Below are positions 8,250 through 17,621 of a stretch of DNA of 64,000 nt, in pieces. A program made the translations under genes and the position numbers. A model generated the notes under the pieces. The model was not told the origin of the DNA and searched no databases. It saw only the letters and a list, made by a program, of their open reading frames with translations. Source of the DNA: Arthrobacter citreus (GTDB lineage Bacteria > Actinomycetota > Actinomycetes > Actinomycetales > Micrococcaceae); contig NZ_VTFV01000003.1 of NCBI RefSeq assembly GCF_009192745.1, forward strand, positions 186,001-250,000. Direction: 5' to 3'. Numbering within the stretch: position 1 is the first letter of the stretch; every line of letters starts with the position of its first letter.

Positions 8250-9929
8250 TTGGCCGCTCGATTCACTGCCCACGGAGCCGAAGCCATCCATCCGGTGGCC
8301 CGGACCGCCACAGACCTGGGGTCACCGGCGTCGACCTCCCAGACGGTACCCGCGCCCGCATCCCCGGCACCGCCTGAACCGCCGCCCGGGCACGGGCCGG
8401 GAGCCCCGGCACCGCATAGCCGCCGCCAGCTGGCGCTGGTCTTCAGCGGACTGATCATGGCAGTGCTGATCTCAGCGTTGGACCAGACAATCGTCTCCAC
8501 TGCACTGCCCACGATCGTGGGCGACCTGCGCGGACTCGAGCACCTGTCCTGGGTTATTACCGCCTACCTGCTGACGTCCACCATCGGGCTGCCTATTTAC
8601 GGCAAGCTCGGTGACCTGCTGGGACGCAAGAACATCTTCATCTTTGCGATTGCGGTCTTCCTGCTGGGATCAGCGCTATCGGGCCAGGCCCACAGTATGG
8701 GCGAGCTGATTGCCTACCGGGCGCTGCAGGGCGTTGGCGGCGGCGGGCTGATCATCGGCGCGCAGGCGATCATCGGGGACATCGTTTCGGCACGCGACCG
8801 CGGCAAGTACATGGGGCTGATCGGCGCAGCCTTCGGAGTTGCTTCCGTCAGCGGACCCCTGCTGGGCGGCTACCTGACTGAATACTGGTCCTGGCGCTGG
8901 GTGTTCTACATCAACCTGCCGCTCGGGGCGATTGCCCTGGCACTGATCATCACCTCCCTGCACCTGCCCAAGCGCAGCGCTGCCGGAATCAAACTGGACT
9001 ATCCCGGCGCCATCCTGCTTGCGTTTGCGAGCGCAGCACTGGTGGGCATCACCAGCTGGGGCGGAACCACGTATGCCTGGACGTCCCCGACCATCCTTGG
9101 GCTTGGTGCGGCAGCCCTGGTGGCCATCGCGGTGTTCATTCCCGTGGAGCTGCGGGCACCGGAACCAATCCTTCCGCTGCGGCTGTTCAGGATCCGCAAC
9201 TTTGTTGTCTGCTCACTGGTGGGGCTCGCCGTCGGGCTGGCGATGTTCGGCAGCATTTCCTACCTGCCGACTTTCCTGCAGATGGTCAACGGTGCCAGCG
9301 CCACCGACTCGGGGCTGATGATGCTGCCCATGACCGCAGGGCTGCTGCTCAGCTCCATCGGAACCGGACAGCTCATTTCCCGCACCGGCAGGTACAAGAT
9401 CTATCCGATCCTGGGGTCGCTGGTGATGATCCTGGGGCTGCTGCTGCTCTCGCGCATCTCCGCAGAAACTCCGTACTTGTTCACGGCGCTGGGCATGTTC
9501 GTACTCGGCCTGGGAATCGGGGCGCTGATGCAGAACGTCGTGCTGATCGTGCAGAACAGTGTTCCGCCCCAAAACATGGGCACAGGGGTCTCCTCGGCGA
9601 ACTACTTCCGGCAAATAGGCGGAACGCTTGGAATCGCCGTCTACGGCTCGGTGTTTATCTCCCGGCTCAACGACCAGGTGGCCAACGCCCCTGAAGCCGT
9701 GCGCGGGGTGACCAGCCAGGGGGTGAACTCCATTAGCCCGTCCCAGCTCAAGGCGCTGCCGGCTCCGGCACGAGACTTCATTGCCGACGCGTTTGGCACC
9801 GCGCTTCCCCCGATCTTCCTGCTCGGAATCCCAGCGCTGGGCGCCGCCTTCGTGCTGACGCTCTTTATTCGAGAGATACCGCTGGCGAAGACAGCCAACG
9901 TTCAGCTGGAAGGCGAGGCGCAGCGCTGA
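8250..9929 (+). CDS. DHA2-family MFS multidrug transporter, copy 1 (14 membrane segments)
   Basis: A 559-residue proton antiporter of the EmrB/QacA class. A roughly 70-residue Pro/Ala-rich tail precedes the first membrane segment. Motifs: ALDQTIVSTALPTIVGDL (motif D1), GKLGDLLGRKN (motif A), and ISYLPTFLQMVNGASATDSG in the second half. The TTG start at 8250 is preceded by a perfect AGGAGG at 8239-8244, 5 bases away. The TGA overlaps the ATG of copy 2 (TGATG), so the two are translationally coupled. Likely role is drug or metabolite export. The copies are very similar throughout and come from a tandem duplication. Confidence 0.93.
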   Translation: MAARFTAHGAEAIHPVARTATDLGSPASTSQTVPAPASPAPPEPPPGHGPGAPAPHSRRQLALVFSGLIMAVLISALDQTIVSTALPTIVGDLRGLEHLSWVITAYLLTSTIGLPIYGKLGDLLGRKNIFIFAIAVFLLGSALSGQAHSMGELIAYRALQGVGGGGLIIGAQAIIGDIVSARDRGKYMGLIGAAFGVASVSGPLLGGYLTEYWSWRWVFYINLPLGAIALALIITSLHLPKRSAAGIKLDYPGAILLAFASAALVGITSWGGTTYAWTSPTILGLGAAALVAIAVFIPVELRAPEPILPLRLFRIRNFVVCSLVGLAVGLAMFGSISYLPTFLQMVNGASATDSGLMMLPMTAGLLLSSIGTGQLISRTGRYKIYPILGSLVMILGLLLLSRISAETPYLFTALGMFVLGLGIGALMQNVVLIVQNSVPPQNMGTGVSSANYFRQIGGTLGIAVYGSVFISRLNDQVANAPEAVRGVTSQGVNSISPSQLKALPAPARDFIADAFGTALPPIFLLGIPALGAAFVLTLFIREIPLAKTANVQLEGEAQR

Positions 9930-11503
9930 TGGTCCCTGGTGCACATGCGGCAATCCCGGCAGTCCCGGACGCTGCAGCGAGCGCGCAGGACGACGGCGCG
10001 CGGCGCGGGCGGGTGCTGGTATTCACCGGGCTGGTCCTCTCCGTCCTGCTGGCGGCGCTGGACCAGACCATCGTCGCCACGGCCCTGCCCACCATCGTGG
10101 GAGACCTGAACGGGCTGGAACATCTGTCCTGGGTAGTGACCGCCTACATCCTGGCCGCGACCATCGGCCTGCCCATTTACGGCAAGCTTGGAGACCTCTT
10201 TGGCCGCAAGAACATCTTCATCTTCGCCATTGCAGTTTTCCTCCTCGGATCCGTCCTCTCCGGCCTGTCGCAGAGTATGGGCCAGCTGATTGCCTTCCGG
10301 GCAATCCAGGGCATCGGCGGCGGCGGCCTGATGATTGGAGCGCAGGCGATCATCGGTGACCTGGTCTCACCGCGCGAACGCGGACGCTACATGGGGCTGA
10401 TCGGAGCTTCCTTCGGCCTGGCGTCCGTCGGCGGGCCGCTGCTGGGCGGCTGGATCACTGACTCGTGGTCCTGGCGCTGGGTGTTCTACATCAACGTGCC
10501 CATCGGAGCTGCCGCGCTCGCCGTCGTCATTACCTCCCTGCACCTGCCCAAGGTGGCCACGTCCCGGCCGCGGCTGGACTATGCCGGTGCCGGGCTGCTT
10601 GCCGTTGCCTCAACGGCCCTGATCCTGGTGACCAGCTGGGGAGGAACCACCTATGACTGGGGAAGCCCGCAGATCCTCGGCCTGTCCGCGGCTGCCCTCC
10701 TGGCCGGAGCGGCGTTTGTCTGGGCGGAACGCCGCGCGAGTGAACCCATCCTGCCGCTGGGCCTGTTCCGGCTGCGGAATTTCCTGATCCCGGTGCTGGC
10801 GGGCATCGCCGTCGGAATAGCGATGTTCTCCACCATTTCCTACCTGCCCACGTTCCTGCAGATGGTCAACGGGGCCAGCGCCACCGAATCGGGTCTGATG
10901 ATGCTGCCGATGATGGCCGGCCTGCTGCTGACTTCCATTGGGACAGGGCAGCTGATCGCCCGCACCGGACGGTACAAGGTCTATCCCGTTGCCGGCTGCG
11001 CCATGGTCATTACCGGACTGGTACTGCTCTCCCGGATCTCCCAGGAGACCCCGTACTGGTTCACGGCAATCGGGATGGCGGTGCTGGGCCTGGGCATCGG
11101 CGCGCTGCTGCAGAACCTGGTGCTGATCGTGCAGAACAGCGTGCCGCCCAAGAACATGGGCACCGCCATCTCCGCCGCGAACTATTTCCGCCAGATCGGC
11201 GCTTCCTTCGGAATTGCTGCCTTCGGATCCATCTTCATCCAGCGCCTGACCGACCAGCTTGCCGAAGCCCCCGCCGGCACCGCGGGGACGCTGCCGGCGG
11301 AGGGCATCAATTCGCTCACGCCGGCGGTCCTGCAGGCCCTGCCCGGCCCGGTGCAGCAGGAAATCGGTGCGGCCTTTGGCACGGCACTGCCGCCAATCTT
11401 CCTGCTCAGCATCCCGCTGGTGGCAGCAGGGGGCGTGCTGTGCCTGTTCATCCGCGAGGTTCCGCTCTCGACGCAGTCCCGGGTGGAGGCGGCGGCTGAG
11501 TAA
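9929..11503 (+). CDS. DHA2-family MFS multidrug transporter, copy 2 (14 membrane segments)
   Basis: A 524-residue paralogue of the gene before it, with the same motifs (LDQTIVATALPTIVGDL, YGKLGDLFGRKN, YLPTFLQMVNGASATESG) and a shorter 30-residue N-terminal tail. It starts inside the stop codon of copy 1 (TGATG), which argues for coupled translation of equal amounts. The similarity is strongest in membrane segments and weakest at both ends and near residues 430-460. Adjacent coupled paralogues of this class might form a pair or differ in substrate; the sequence does not tell which. Confidence 0.93.
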   Translation: MVPGAHAAIPAVPDAAASAQDDGARRGRVLVFTGLVLSVLLAALDQTIVATALPTIVGDLNGLEHLSWVVTAYILAATIGLPIYGKLGDLFGRKNIFIFAIAVFLLGSVLSGLSQSMGQLIAFRAIQGIGGGGLMIGAQAIIGDLVSPRERGRYMGLIGASFGLASVGGPLLGGWITDSWSWRWVFYINVPIGAAALAVVITSLHLPKVATSRPRLDYAGAGLLAVASTALILVTSWGGTTYDWGSPQILGLSAAALLAGAAFVWAERRASEPILPLGLFRLRNFLIPVLAGIAVGIAMFSTISYLPTFLQMVNGASATESGLMMLPMMAGLLLTSIGTGQLIARTGRYKVYPVAGCAMVITGLVLLSRISQETPYWFTAIGMAVLGLGIGALLQNLVLIVQNSVPPKNMGTAISAANYFRQIGASFGIAAFGSIFIQRLTDQLAEAPAGTAGTLPAEGINSLTPAVLQALPGPVQQEIGAAFGTALPPIFLLSIPLVAAGGVLCLFIREVPLSTQSRVEAAAE

Positions 11504-11568
11504 ACCAAACTCCCACCGGCTTCCTAGGGGGCACCGTGCCGATTGTCAGAGAGCAGTCGTACACTGGA

Positions 11569-11590
11569 GATTCGAATATATGTTCGAATC
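11569..11590 (+). promoter_or_regulatory. LexA (SOS) box upstream of DUF6504-dnaE2
   Basis: Perfect 8-bp inverted repeat GATTCGAA / TTCGAATC around TATATG. The core TCGAATATATGTTCGA (11572-11587) matches the actinobacterial LexA pattern TCGAAC-N4-GTTCGA at 11 of 12 fixed positions. It sits 105 bases before the DUF6504 gene, with TACACT at 11560-11565 as a possible -10 element. DNA damage should relieve LexA repression of the operon. Confidence 0.85.
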
Positions 11591-11601
11591 AGGTTTTGCC
11601 T

Positions 11602-11649
11602 GAACCGATGTATGAAAAGGATGTATGAAAAGGATGCACGCATCGGTTC
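11602..11649 (+). repeat. Inverted repeat enclosing a 13-bp tandem repeat in the dnaE2 operon leader
   Basis: GAACCGATG (11602-11610) and CATCGGTTC (11641-11649) are perfect 9-bp arms. Two exact copies of GATGTATGAAAAG (11607-11619 and 11620-11632) follow one another inside. The transcript from the SOS promoter would carry this structure. No U-tract follows. Confidence 0.6.
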
Positions 11650-11694
11650 CGGGCACCGGCCGGATACCAATTTCAGGCACAGCGAGGGGCAGCC

Positions 11695-12006
11695 ATGGGA
11701 CTTTTCAGTGAAGCGGTAGAGGTGGTGTGCTCACCCGCAGGCATACCGCTGCGCCTTGTCTGGCAGGGAAGGACGTACAAGGTCGCAGCTAATCCCGTGC
11801 GCTGGTACGAACGGCGCAGCTGGTGGGACGAAGAACCCCGGGCAGAACGCGGACACGGCCCCGGGCTGGTGGATTCGGAGATCTGGCGGGTCCAGGCCCG
11901 CCTGAGCCCGCGATCGCCGCTGCGCACGCTGGACATTTCCCGGCAGGCTGCCTCAAACACCTGGCGGCTGATCCGGATTCATGATGCCCTCCGGGAAAGC
12001 GCTTAG
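11695..12006 (+). CDS. DUF6504 family protein (SOS mutagenesis neighbour)
   Basis: A 103-residue basic protein, rich in Trp and Arg, with the family pattern of a small beta-domain: PLRLVWQGRTYKVAANPVRWYERRSWWDE, then SEIWRVQARLSP. DUF6504 proteins are usually encoded next to Y-family polymerase (ImuB) and DnaE2 genes, and the domain may bind DNA or the polymerase. The ATG at 11695 follows GAGGGG. Its stop touches the first possible start of dnaE2, so the two are co-translated. An SOS box lies upstream. No imuA or imuB gene is present here. Confidence 0.8.
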   Translation: MGLFSEAVEVVCSPAGIPLRLVWQGRTYKVAANPVRWYERRSWWDEEPRAERGHGPGLVDSEIWRVQARLSPRSPLRTLDISRQAASNTWRLIRIHDALRESA

Positions 12007-12029
12007 TGCCGTGTCATGAGTACCGTGCC

Positions 12030-15000
12030 ATGAGTTTTACCCATCTCCACGCCGCCACGGCATTTTCCGCCCACTACGGCACCTCCTGGCCCGAAGAGCT
12101 GGCCCAGGCCGCCGCAGCGGACGGCGCCGATGCGCTCGCCTGCACCGACCGCGACGGCCTGTACGGCACGGTCAAGCACCTGCGTGCCTGCATGGACGCC
12201 GGCATAGACCCGATTATCGGCGTGGACCTGGCAATCCTGGACGGGGAAGGCAGAGACGCGGAAGTGACCGGACGCGCGGTCATCCTTGCCCATGGGCATA
12301 ACGGGGGAGCGGGCTATCACGCGCTCTGCCGGCTCATCTCAGATGCCCATGCGGGAACCTCGCCCTCCCGGGGACGTGCAGGGCGTCCGCCCGGCGTCAC
12401 CCTGGAGCAGCTTGCCGCCCGGGTGCCGGGCAGGGACGGGGAGCCGGTACTGAGTGTGCTGGTAGGCCCGCACACCGACGTCGGACGCGCCATGCGCAGC
12501 CGCAGCTACGCCGTCGCCCGTACCCTGTTCCGGCGCTGGCTGGGAGTTATGCCGCGTGCGGCGCTCGCCGTGGAGGTGGTCACGCACCTCAGCGCCCCGG
12601 GCACCAACCTGAGCCTGGCCCATGCCGTGCGGATGTACCGGCTGGCAGACGAAATGAACATTCCCGCCGTACTGACCAACGCGGTGCGCTACGTGGATGA
12701 AGACGGCGCCGCCACCGCGGACGTGCTCGACGCCGCCCGGGCCCTGACGTCCATGGCGCAGCTGCAGGACCTGCAGCCCAACGGGCAGGGCTGGCTGAAG
12801 CCGGGAAAGCAGATGGCCGCGCTTGCAGCAGAGATCAGCGGGGAAGCAGGCTACGGGAGGTCCGGGGCAGCAAAGCTGCTGGCCGGAACCGAGGCGCTCG
12901 CCGATGCCTGCCGGATCGACCCGGCCGCAGACATGGGGTGGAAGCAGCCCGTGGTCCCGGAAGCCGGGGTCATAGGGATCGACACGGAACCGGTGCTGGA
13001 ACTGCGCGGACGCTGCGAAGCCGGGATTGGCAGGCGCTTCGGGCACCTGGGCGGTGCAGCGGAAGCCGCCATGCGCAACCGGCTGGAACATGAGCTGGGG
13101 ATTATCGAGCGGCTGGGCTTCGCTGCCTACTTCCTCACCGTCGCAGAAGTTTCCACCATGATCCGGGACATGGGAGTGCGCGCGGCGGCACGCGGATCGG
13201 GTGCCTCCTCACTGGTGAACTATCTGCTGGGCATCAGCCACGTGAACCCGCTGGCGCACGACCTCATCTTTGAACGCTTCCTCTCCCGTGACCGCTCCAC
13301 GCTGCCGGACATCGACATTGACGTTGAAAGCGCTGAACGGCACAACGTGTACCACCGCATCTTTGAACGCTTCGGTGCTGAGCGGGTCACGCTGATGAGC
13401 ATGCAGAACGGTTACCGGGCACGGGGGGCGGTGCGCGACGCCGGCCTGGCCCTGGGATTGCCCGATGAGGAGGTCGGCGCCGTGGCCAAGGCGCTGTGGC
13501 GCTTCTCGGCGAGCCATTTCCGTGAGGCGCTCGCCGAGAAACCCGAACTGCGCGGCGTTGCCGAAGCCGTGCAGCAGAACCGTCAGCTGGACCTGCTGGT
13601 GGACCTCACCGAACGGCTGGACCGGCTGCCCCGGCATATTTCGATGCATCCGTGCGGGGTGATCCTGGGGGACACCTCGCTGCTGGACCGCACGCCCGTG
13701 CAGCCCAGTGGCCTGGGCCTGCCAATGTCCCAGTTCGACAAGCACGACATGGATCCCATGGGCATGCTCAAGCTGGACGTGCTGGGCGTGCGGATGCAGT
13801 CCGCCATGGCGTTCGCCCTGAATGAGGTGGTCCGGGTCCATTCCGGCGGAGACGACGTCGCCCGGGCAGGCGGACACGTCCAGGAATCCGAAGCGCGCCC
13901 GGAGTGGATAGCCGAAGACGGGCGGATCGACCTGGATGCCGTCCCGCTGGATGACGAACCCACCTTTGAGCTGATCCGCAGCACCCACACGCTGGGCTGC
14001 TTCCAGATCGAGTCACCGGGGCAGCGCGAGCTGGTGGGCAAGATGGCACCGCGGGACTTCAACGACCTGATCATCGATATTTCCCTCTTCCGGCCCGGGC
14101 CGATGAAATCGGACATGGTTCGGCCCTTCCTGGAACACCGCCACGGCTGGGCCCCGGCGGTGTACCCGCACGAATCGCTGCGCCCGGTGCTGGCCGAGAC
14201 CCACGGGGTGACGGTCTTCCACGAACAGGTGCTGCGGACCTTCGACGTGTTCACCGGCTGCGGGCTGGCAAAGGCCGATGAGCTGCGCCGGCTGCTGGGC
14301 AACCCTGCTGCCGAACAGGGAGTAGAGGACTTCTTCCGGCAGGCAGCGGAAAAGCGCGGCTACGACGCGCAGACCATCGACAACGTCTGGGGAACACTGA
14401 AAGCCTTCGGCAGCTTCGGTTTCTGCAAGGCCCACGGCGCCGCCTTCGCCGTACCCACCTACCAGTCAGCCTGGCTAAAGGCACACCATCCCGAAGCGTT
14501 CCTCGCCGGAATCTTCGAACATGATCCCGGCATGTACCCCCGCAGGCTGCTGGTGGCAGAAGCCCGCCGCATGGGCATCCCCATCCTGCCGCTGGACATC
14601 AACCGCAGCGGCGAGCAGTACCGGGTGGAATGGGTTCCGCCCGTAACGGCGGCTCCGGGCCGCAAGGCCAGTCCGGGGAGGTTCGGGATCCGGCTCAGCT
14701 TCGCCGGGATTTACGGTCTTTCCGCCGCGGAAGTCCGCCGCATCGCCGCCGGGCAGCCGTTCGACTCCCTGGCCGACCTGCGCGCCCGCGCCAGGCTCTC
14801 CCGGCCGTCGGTCCAGCGGCTGGCCCAGCTTGGTGCCTTCGATTCCCTTTCCCGCCAGAGCGGTTCGCTCGGCAGCCGGGCGGACCTGCTGCAGCACCTG
14901 GCCGAAACGTCCGGTAAACCCGGAACCCGCAAATACGATCCGATTCCCGGCCAGCTGGCGCTTCCGCTGGGCGATACCGAGCTGGCCAACCTCGTTCCGC

Positions 15001-15512
15001 AGCTGCCTGAGCCCACACTGCCGGAGCGGGTCCGCACCGAACTGGACCTGCTCGCCGTCGACGTCAGCGCACACCTGGTGGACAGCTACGAACCGCTGCT
15101 CGCTGCCCTGGGCGTGACCAAGGCCGAATCCCTGCTTGGGCTGCGCAACGGGTCCGAGGTCCTGGTTGCGGGCATCCGGGTGGCCACCCAGACCCCGCCG
15201 ATGCGCGGAGGCCGCCGGGTGGTCTTCATCAGCCTGGACGACGGGACCGGCTGTGTGGACTGCACTTTCTTCACCGAGGCGCAGGAGAAAACCGGTCCGC
15301 TGCTCTTCGGCACTGAGCTGATGCTGATCCGGGGACTGACCCGGCGCACCGGACCACGGGGCATGAGCCTGCAGGCGCTCCAGGCCTGGGACCTGGCAGA
15401 TACCGGTTCCCTTCCCCTGCCGCGGGCGGCGGGAAAAGGCGCGGGACACGGCCCCGGAAAGAGGGCGGGCCAGCCGCGCGGCCGGTTGGTCGGGCTTAGG
15501 AACAGCGGATAA
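12030..15512 (+). CDS. dnaE2: Error-prone DNA polymerase III alpha subunit DnaE2
   Basis: A 1160-residue C-family polymerase for damage-induced mutagenic synthesis. Domain order: PHP (1-220), palm/fingers (about 280-840), HhH region, OB fold (about 1030-1110). Catalytic acids: PDIDIDVE with Asp427 and Asp429, and LKLDVLG with Asp583. The PHP metal motif is degenerate: THLHAATAFS keeps the first His but has Ala where the second His of HxH should be. No beta-clamp motif was sought. ATG 12030 is preferred because homology begins there; GTG 12006, inside the DUF6504 stop, is an alternative with no better ribosome site. Expression should follow the upstream LexA box. Confidence 0.95.
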   Translation: MSFTHLHAATAFSAHYGTSWPEELAQAAAADGADALACTDRDGLYGTVKHLRACMDAGIDPIIGVDLAILDGEGRDAEVTGRAVILAHGHNGGAGYHALCRLISDAHAGTSPSRGRAGRPPGVTLEQLAARVPGRDGEPVLSVLVGPHTDVGRAMRSRSYAVARTLFRRWLGVMPRAALAVEVVTHLSAPGTNLSLAHAVRMYRLADEMNIPAVLTNAVRYVDEDGAATADVLDAARALTSMAQLQDLQPNGQGWLKPGKQMAALAAEISGEAGYGRSGAAKLLAGTEALADACRIDPAADMGWKQPVVPEAGVIGIDTEPVLELRGRCEAGIGRRFGHLGGAAEAAMRNRLEHELGIIERLGFAAYFLTVAEVSTMIRDMGVRAAARGSGASSLVNYLLGISHVNPLAHDLIFERFLSRDRSTLPDIDIDVESAERHNVYHRIFERFGAERVTLMSMQNGYRARGAVRDAGLALGLPDEEVGAVAKALWRFSASHFREALAEKPELRGVAEAVQQNRQLDLLVDLTERLDRLPRHISMHPCGVILGDTSLLDRTPVQPSGLGLPMSQFDKHDMDPMGMLKLDVLGVRMQSAMAFALNEVVRVHSGGDDVARAGGHVQESEARPEWIAEDGRIDLDAVPLDDEPTFELIRSTHTLGCFQIESPGQRELVGKMAPRDFNDLIIDISLFRPGPMKSDMVRPFLEHRHGWAPAVYPHESLRPVLAETHGVTVFHEQVLRTFDVFTGCGLAKADELRRLLGNPAAEQGVEDFFRQAAEKRGYDAQTIDNVWGTLKAFGSFGFCKAHGAAFAVPTYQSAWLKAHHPEAFLAGIFEHDPGMYPRRLLVAEARRMGIPILPLDINRSGEQYRVEWVPPVTAAPGRKASPGRFGIRLSFAGIYGLSAAEVRRIAAGQPFDSLADLRARARLSRPSVQRLAQLGAFDSLSRQSGSLGSRADLLQHLAETSGKPGTRKYDPIPGQLALPLGDTELANLVPQLPEPTLPERVRTELDLLAVDVSAHLVDSYEPLLAALGVTKAESLLGLRNGSEVLVAGIRVATQTPPMRGGRRVVFISLDDGTGCVDCTFFTEAQEKTGPLLFGTELMLIRGLTRRTGPRGMSLQALQAWDLADTGSLPLPRAAGKGAGHGPGKRAGQPRGRLVGLRNSG

Positions 15513-15536
15513 CATCGTAAGGGCGCGCCGTTAGCT

Positions 15537-15554
15537 GCACGGGCCAACCCGTGC
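15537..15554 (+). other. Hairpin in the dnaE2-thrS gap
   Basis: GCACGGG and CCCGTGC pair perfectly around a CCAA tetraloop, 36 bases before the thrS start. There is no U-tract, and it does not resemble a T-box. It may end dnaE2 transcription or protect the thrS message. Confidence 0.4.
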
Positions 15555-15589
15555 TCAAGCGCCAGTACAAACGAATCTAGGAGACAAAC

Positions 15590-17602
15590 GTGTCAGTGCC
15601 GGAACAGTTCACCCTCATCGTCGACGGCGAAGAGACCACGGTGGATACTGGCACCACCGGTGCTCAGCTCTTCTTTGAGCGGCGCGAAGTCGTTGTGATG
15701 CGCGTCGACGGAGTCCTGAAGGACCTCGACACCGCGCTGGCTCCGGGCCAGAGCATCGAAGCCGTGACCATCGACTCCGAAGACGGGCTGAACGTGCTGC
15801 GCCACTCCACGGCCCACGTGATGGCCCAGGCTGTCCAGCAGCTGCGCCCCGACGCCAAGCTGGGCATCGGCCCGTACATCAAGGACGGCTTCTACTTCGA
15901 CTTCGACGTGGCAGAGCCCTTCACCCCGGAAGACCTGAAGACCCTCGAGAAGATGATGCAGAAGATCGTCAACTCGAACCAGAAATTCGTGCGCCGCGTG
16001 GTCACCGAAGACGAAGCCCGCGAAGCCATGGCCAACGAGCCGTACAAACTTGAGCTCCTCGGCAAGAAGGACGGCGCCGAGGAAGCCGGCGAAGGCGCGA
16101 ACATCGAAGTGGGCGCCGGGGAAATCACCATCTACGACAACGTTGACCGCAAGTCCGGCGACGTCGTCTGGTGCGACCTGTGCCGCGGCCCGCACCTGCC
16201 GAACACCAAGCTGATTTCCAACGCCTTCGCGCTGACCCGCTCCGCTGCCGCCTACTGGCTGGGCAACCAGGCCAACCAGCAGCTGCAGCGCATCTACGGC
16301 ACCGCCTGGCCCACCAAGGACGACCTGAAGGCCTACCAGGAGCGCCTGGCCGAGGCCGAGCGCCGCGACCACCGCAAGCTGGGCACCGAACTGGACCTGT
16401 TCTCCTTCCCGGACGAGCTAGGCTCCGGCCTGCCGGTGTTCCATCCCAAGGGCGGCATCATCCGCAAGGCCATGGAGGACTACTCCCGCCAGCGCCACAC
16501 CGAGGCCGGCTACGAGTTCGTTTACACCCCGCACATCACCAAGGGCCACCTGTACGAGGTCTCCGGCCACCTTGACTGGTACCGCGACGGCATGTTCCCT
16601 CCCATGCACGTTGACGAAGTCACCGATCCGGAGACCGGCGAGGTCACCAAGCCCGGCCAGGACTACTACCTGAAGCCGATGAACTGCCCCATGCACAACC
16701 TGATCTTCCGCTCCCGCGGACGGTCCTACCGGGAACTGCCGCTGCGGCTGTTCGAATTCGGTTCGGTGTACCGCTACGAGAAGTCCGGCGTGATCCACGG
16801 CCTGACGCGAGTGCGCGGCATGACCCAGGACGACGCCCACATCTACTGCACCCGCGAGCAGATGAAGGACGAGCTGACCAACACCCTGAACTTCGTCCTG
16901 GACCTGCTCAAGGACTACGGGCTGGACGACTTCTACCTTGAACTCTCCACCAAGGACCCGGAAAAGTACGTCGGTTCCGATGAGGTCTGGGAAGAAGCCA
17001 CGCGCACCCTGGCCGAGGTTGCCGAAGCCTCCGGCCTGGACCTGGTTCCGGATCCCGGGGGTGCCGCGTTCTACGGTCCCAAGATCTCCGTGCAGGCCCG
17101 TGACGCCATTGGCCGCACCTGGCAGATGTCCACGATCCAGCTGGACTTCAACCTGCCCGAACGCTTTGAACTTGAATACCAGGCTGCGGACGGCACCCGC
17201 CAGCGTCCGGTCATGATCCACCGCGCACTGTTCGGCTCCGTGGAACGCTTTATGGCCGTACTTACCGAGCACTACGCCGGCGCGTTCCCGGCCTGGCTGG
17301 CTCCGGTCCAGGTAGTAGGCATCCCCGTTGCCGAAGCGTTCAACGATTACATGTACGACGTCGTGGACAAGCTCAAGGCCGCCGGCATCCGCGCCGAGGT
17401 CGACGCCGGAACCGACCGCTTCCCGAAGAAGATCCGCACCGCGTCCAAGGAGAAGGTCCCCTTCGTCCTGATCGCCGGCGGTGAGGACGCCGAAGCCGGC
17501 GCAGTCTCCTTCCGCTTCCGCGACGGCAGCCAGGACAACGGCGTGCCGGTGGAGGAAGCCGTGAAGCGGATCGTCGAAGCCGTCCGGAACCGGGACAAGT
17601 AG
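15590..17602 (+). CDS. thrS: Threonyl-tRNA synthetase
   Basis: A 670-residue class II synthetase, normal length. Order: TGS domain (about 1-65), second editing domain with [11 protein letters not shown] (HxxxH) near 70 and the [12 protein letters not shown] segment near 196, catalytic core (about 265-560) and anticodon domain (about 565-670). MNCPMH at 364-369 gives the zinc ligand Cys366. [13 protein letters not shown] is the usual class II motif 2 region. The GTG at 15590 has a TAGGAGA ribosome site. It heads the actinobacterial thrS-HIT-pgsA series. Confidence 0.98.
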   Translation: MSVPEQFTLIVDGEETTVDTGTTGAQLFFERREVVVMRVDGVLKDLDTALAPGQSIEAVTIDSEDGLNVLRHSTAHVMAQAVQQLRPDAKLGIGPYIKDGFYFDFDVAEPFTPEDLKTLEKMMQKIVNSNQKFVRRVVTEDEAREAMANEPYKLELLGKKDGAEEAGEGANIEVGAGEITIYDNVDRKSGDVVWCDLCRGPHLPNTKLISNAFALTRSAAAYWLGNQANQQLQRIYGTAWPTKDDLKAYQERLAEAERRDHRKLGTELDLFSFPDELGSGLPVFHPKGGIIRKAMEDYSRQRHTEAGYEFVYTPHITKGHLYEVSGHLDWYRDGMFPPMHVDEVTDPETGEVTKPGQDYYLKPMNCPMHNLIFRSRGRSYRELPLRLFEFGSVYRYEKSGVIHGLTRVRGMTQDDAHIYCTREQMKDELTNTLNFVLDLLKDYGLDDFYLELSTKDPEKYVGSDEVWEEATRTLAEVAEASGLDLVPDPGGAAFYGPKISVQARDAIGRTWQMSTIQLDFNLPERFELEYQAADGTRQRPVMIHRALFGSVERFMAVLTEHYAGAFPAWLAPVQVVGIPVAEAFNDYMYDVVDKLKAAGIRAEVDAGTDRFPKKIRTASKEKVPFVLIAGGEDAEAGAVSFRFRDGSQDNGVPVEEAVKRIVEAVRNRDK

Positions 17603-17621
17603 CGGTACGGGGGGAGTCCAG

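Noticed and set aside
15513-15589. T-box or threonine attenuator before thrS
   Set aside because: The gap is only 77 bases, holds one small hairpin, and has no T-box sequence or terminator U-tract.
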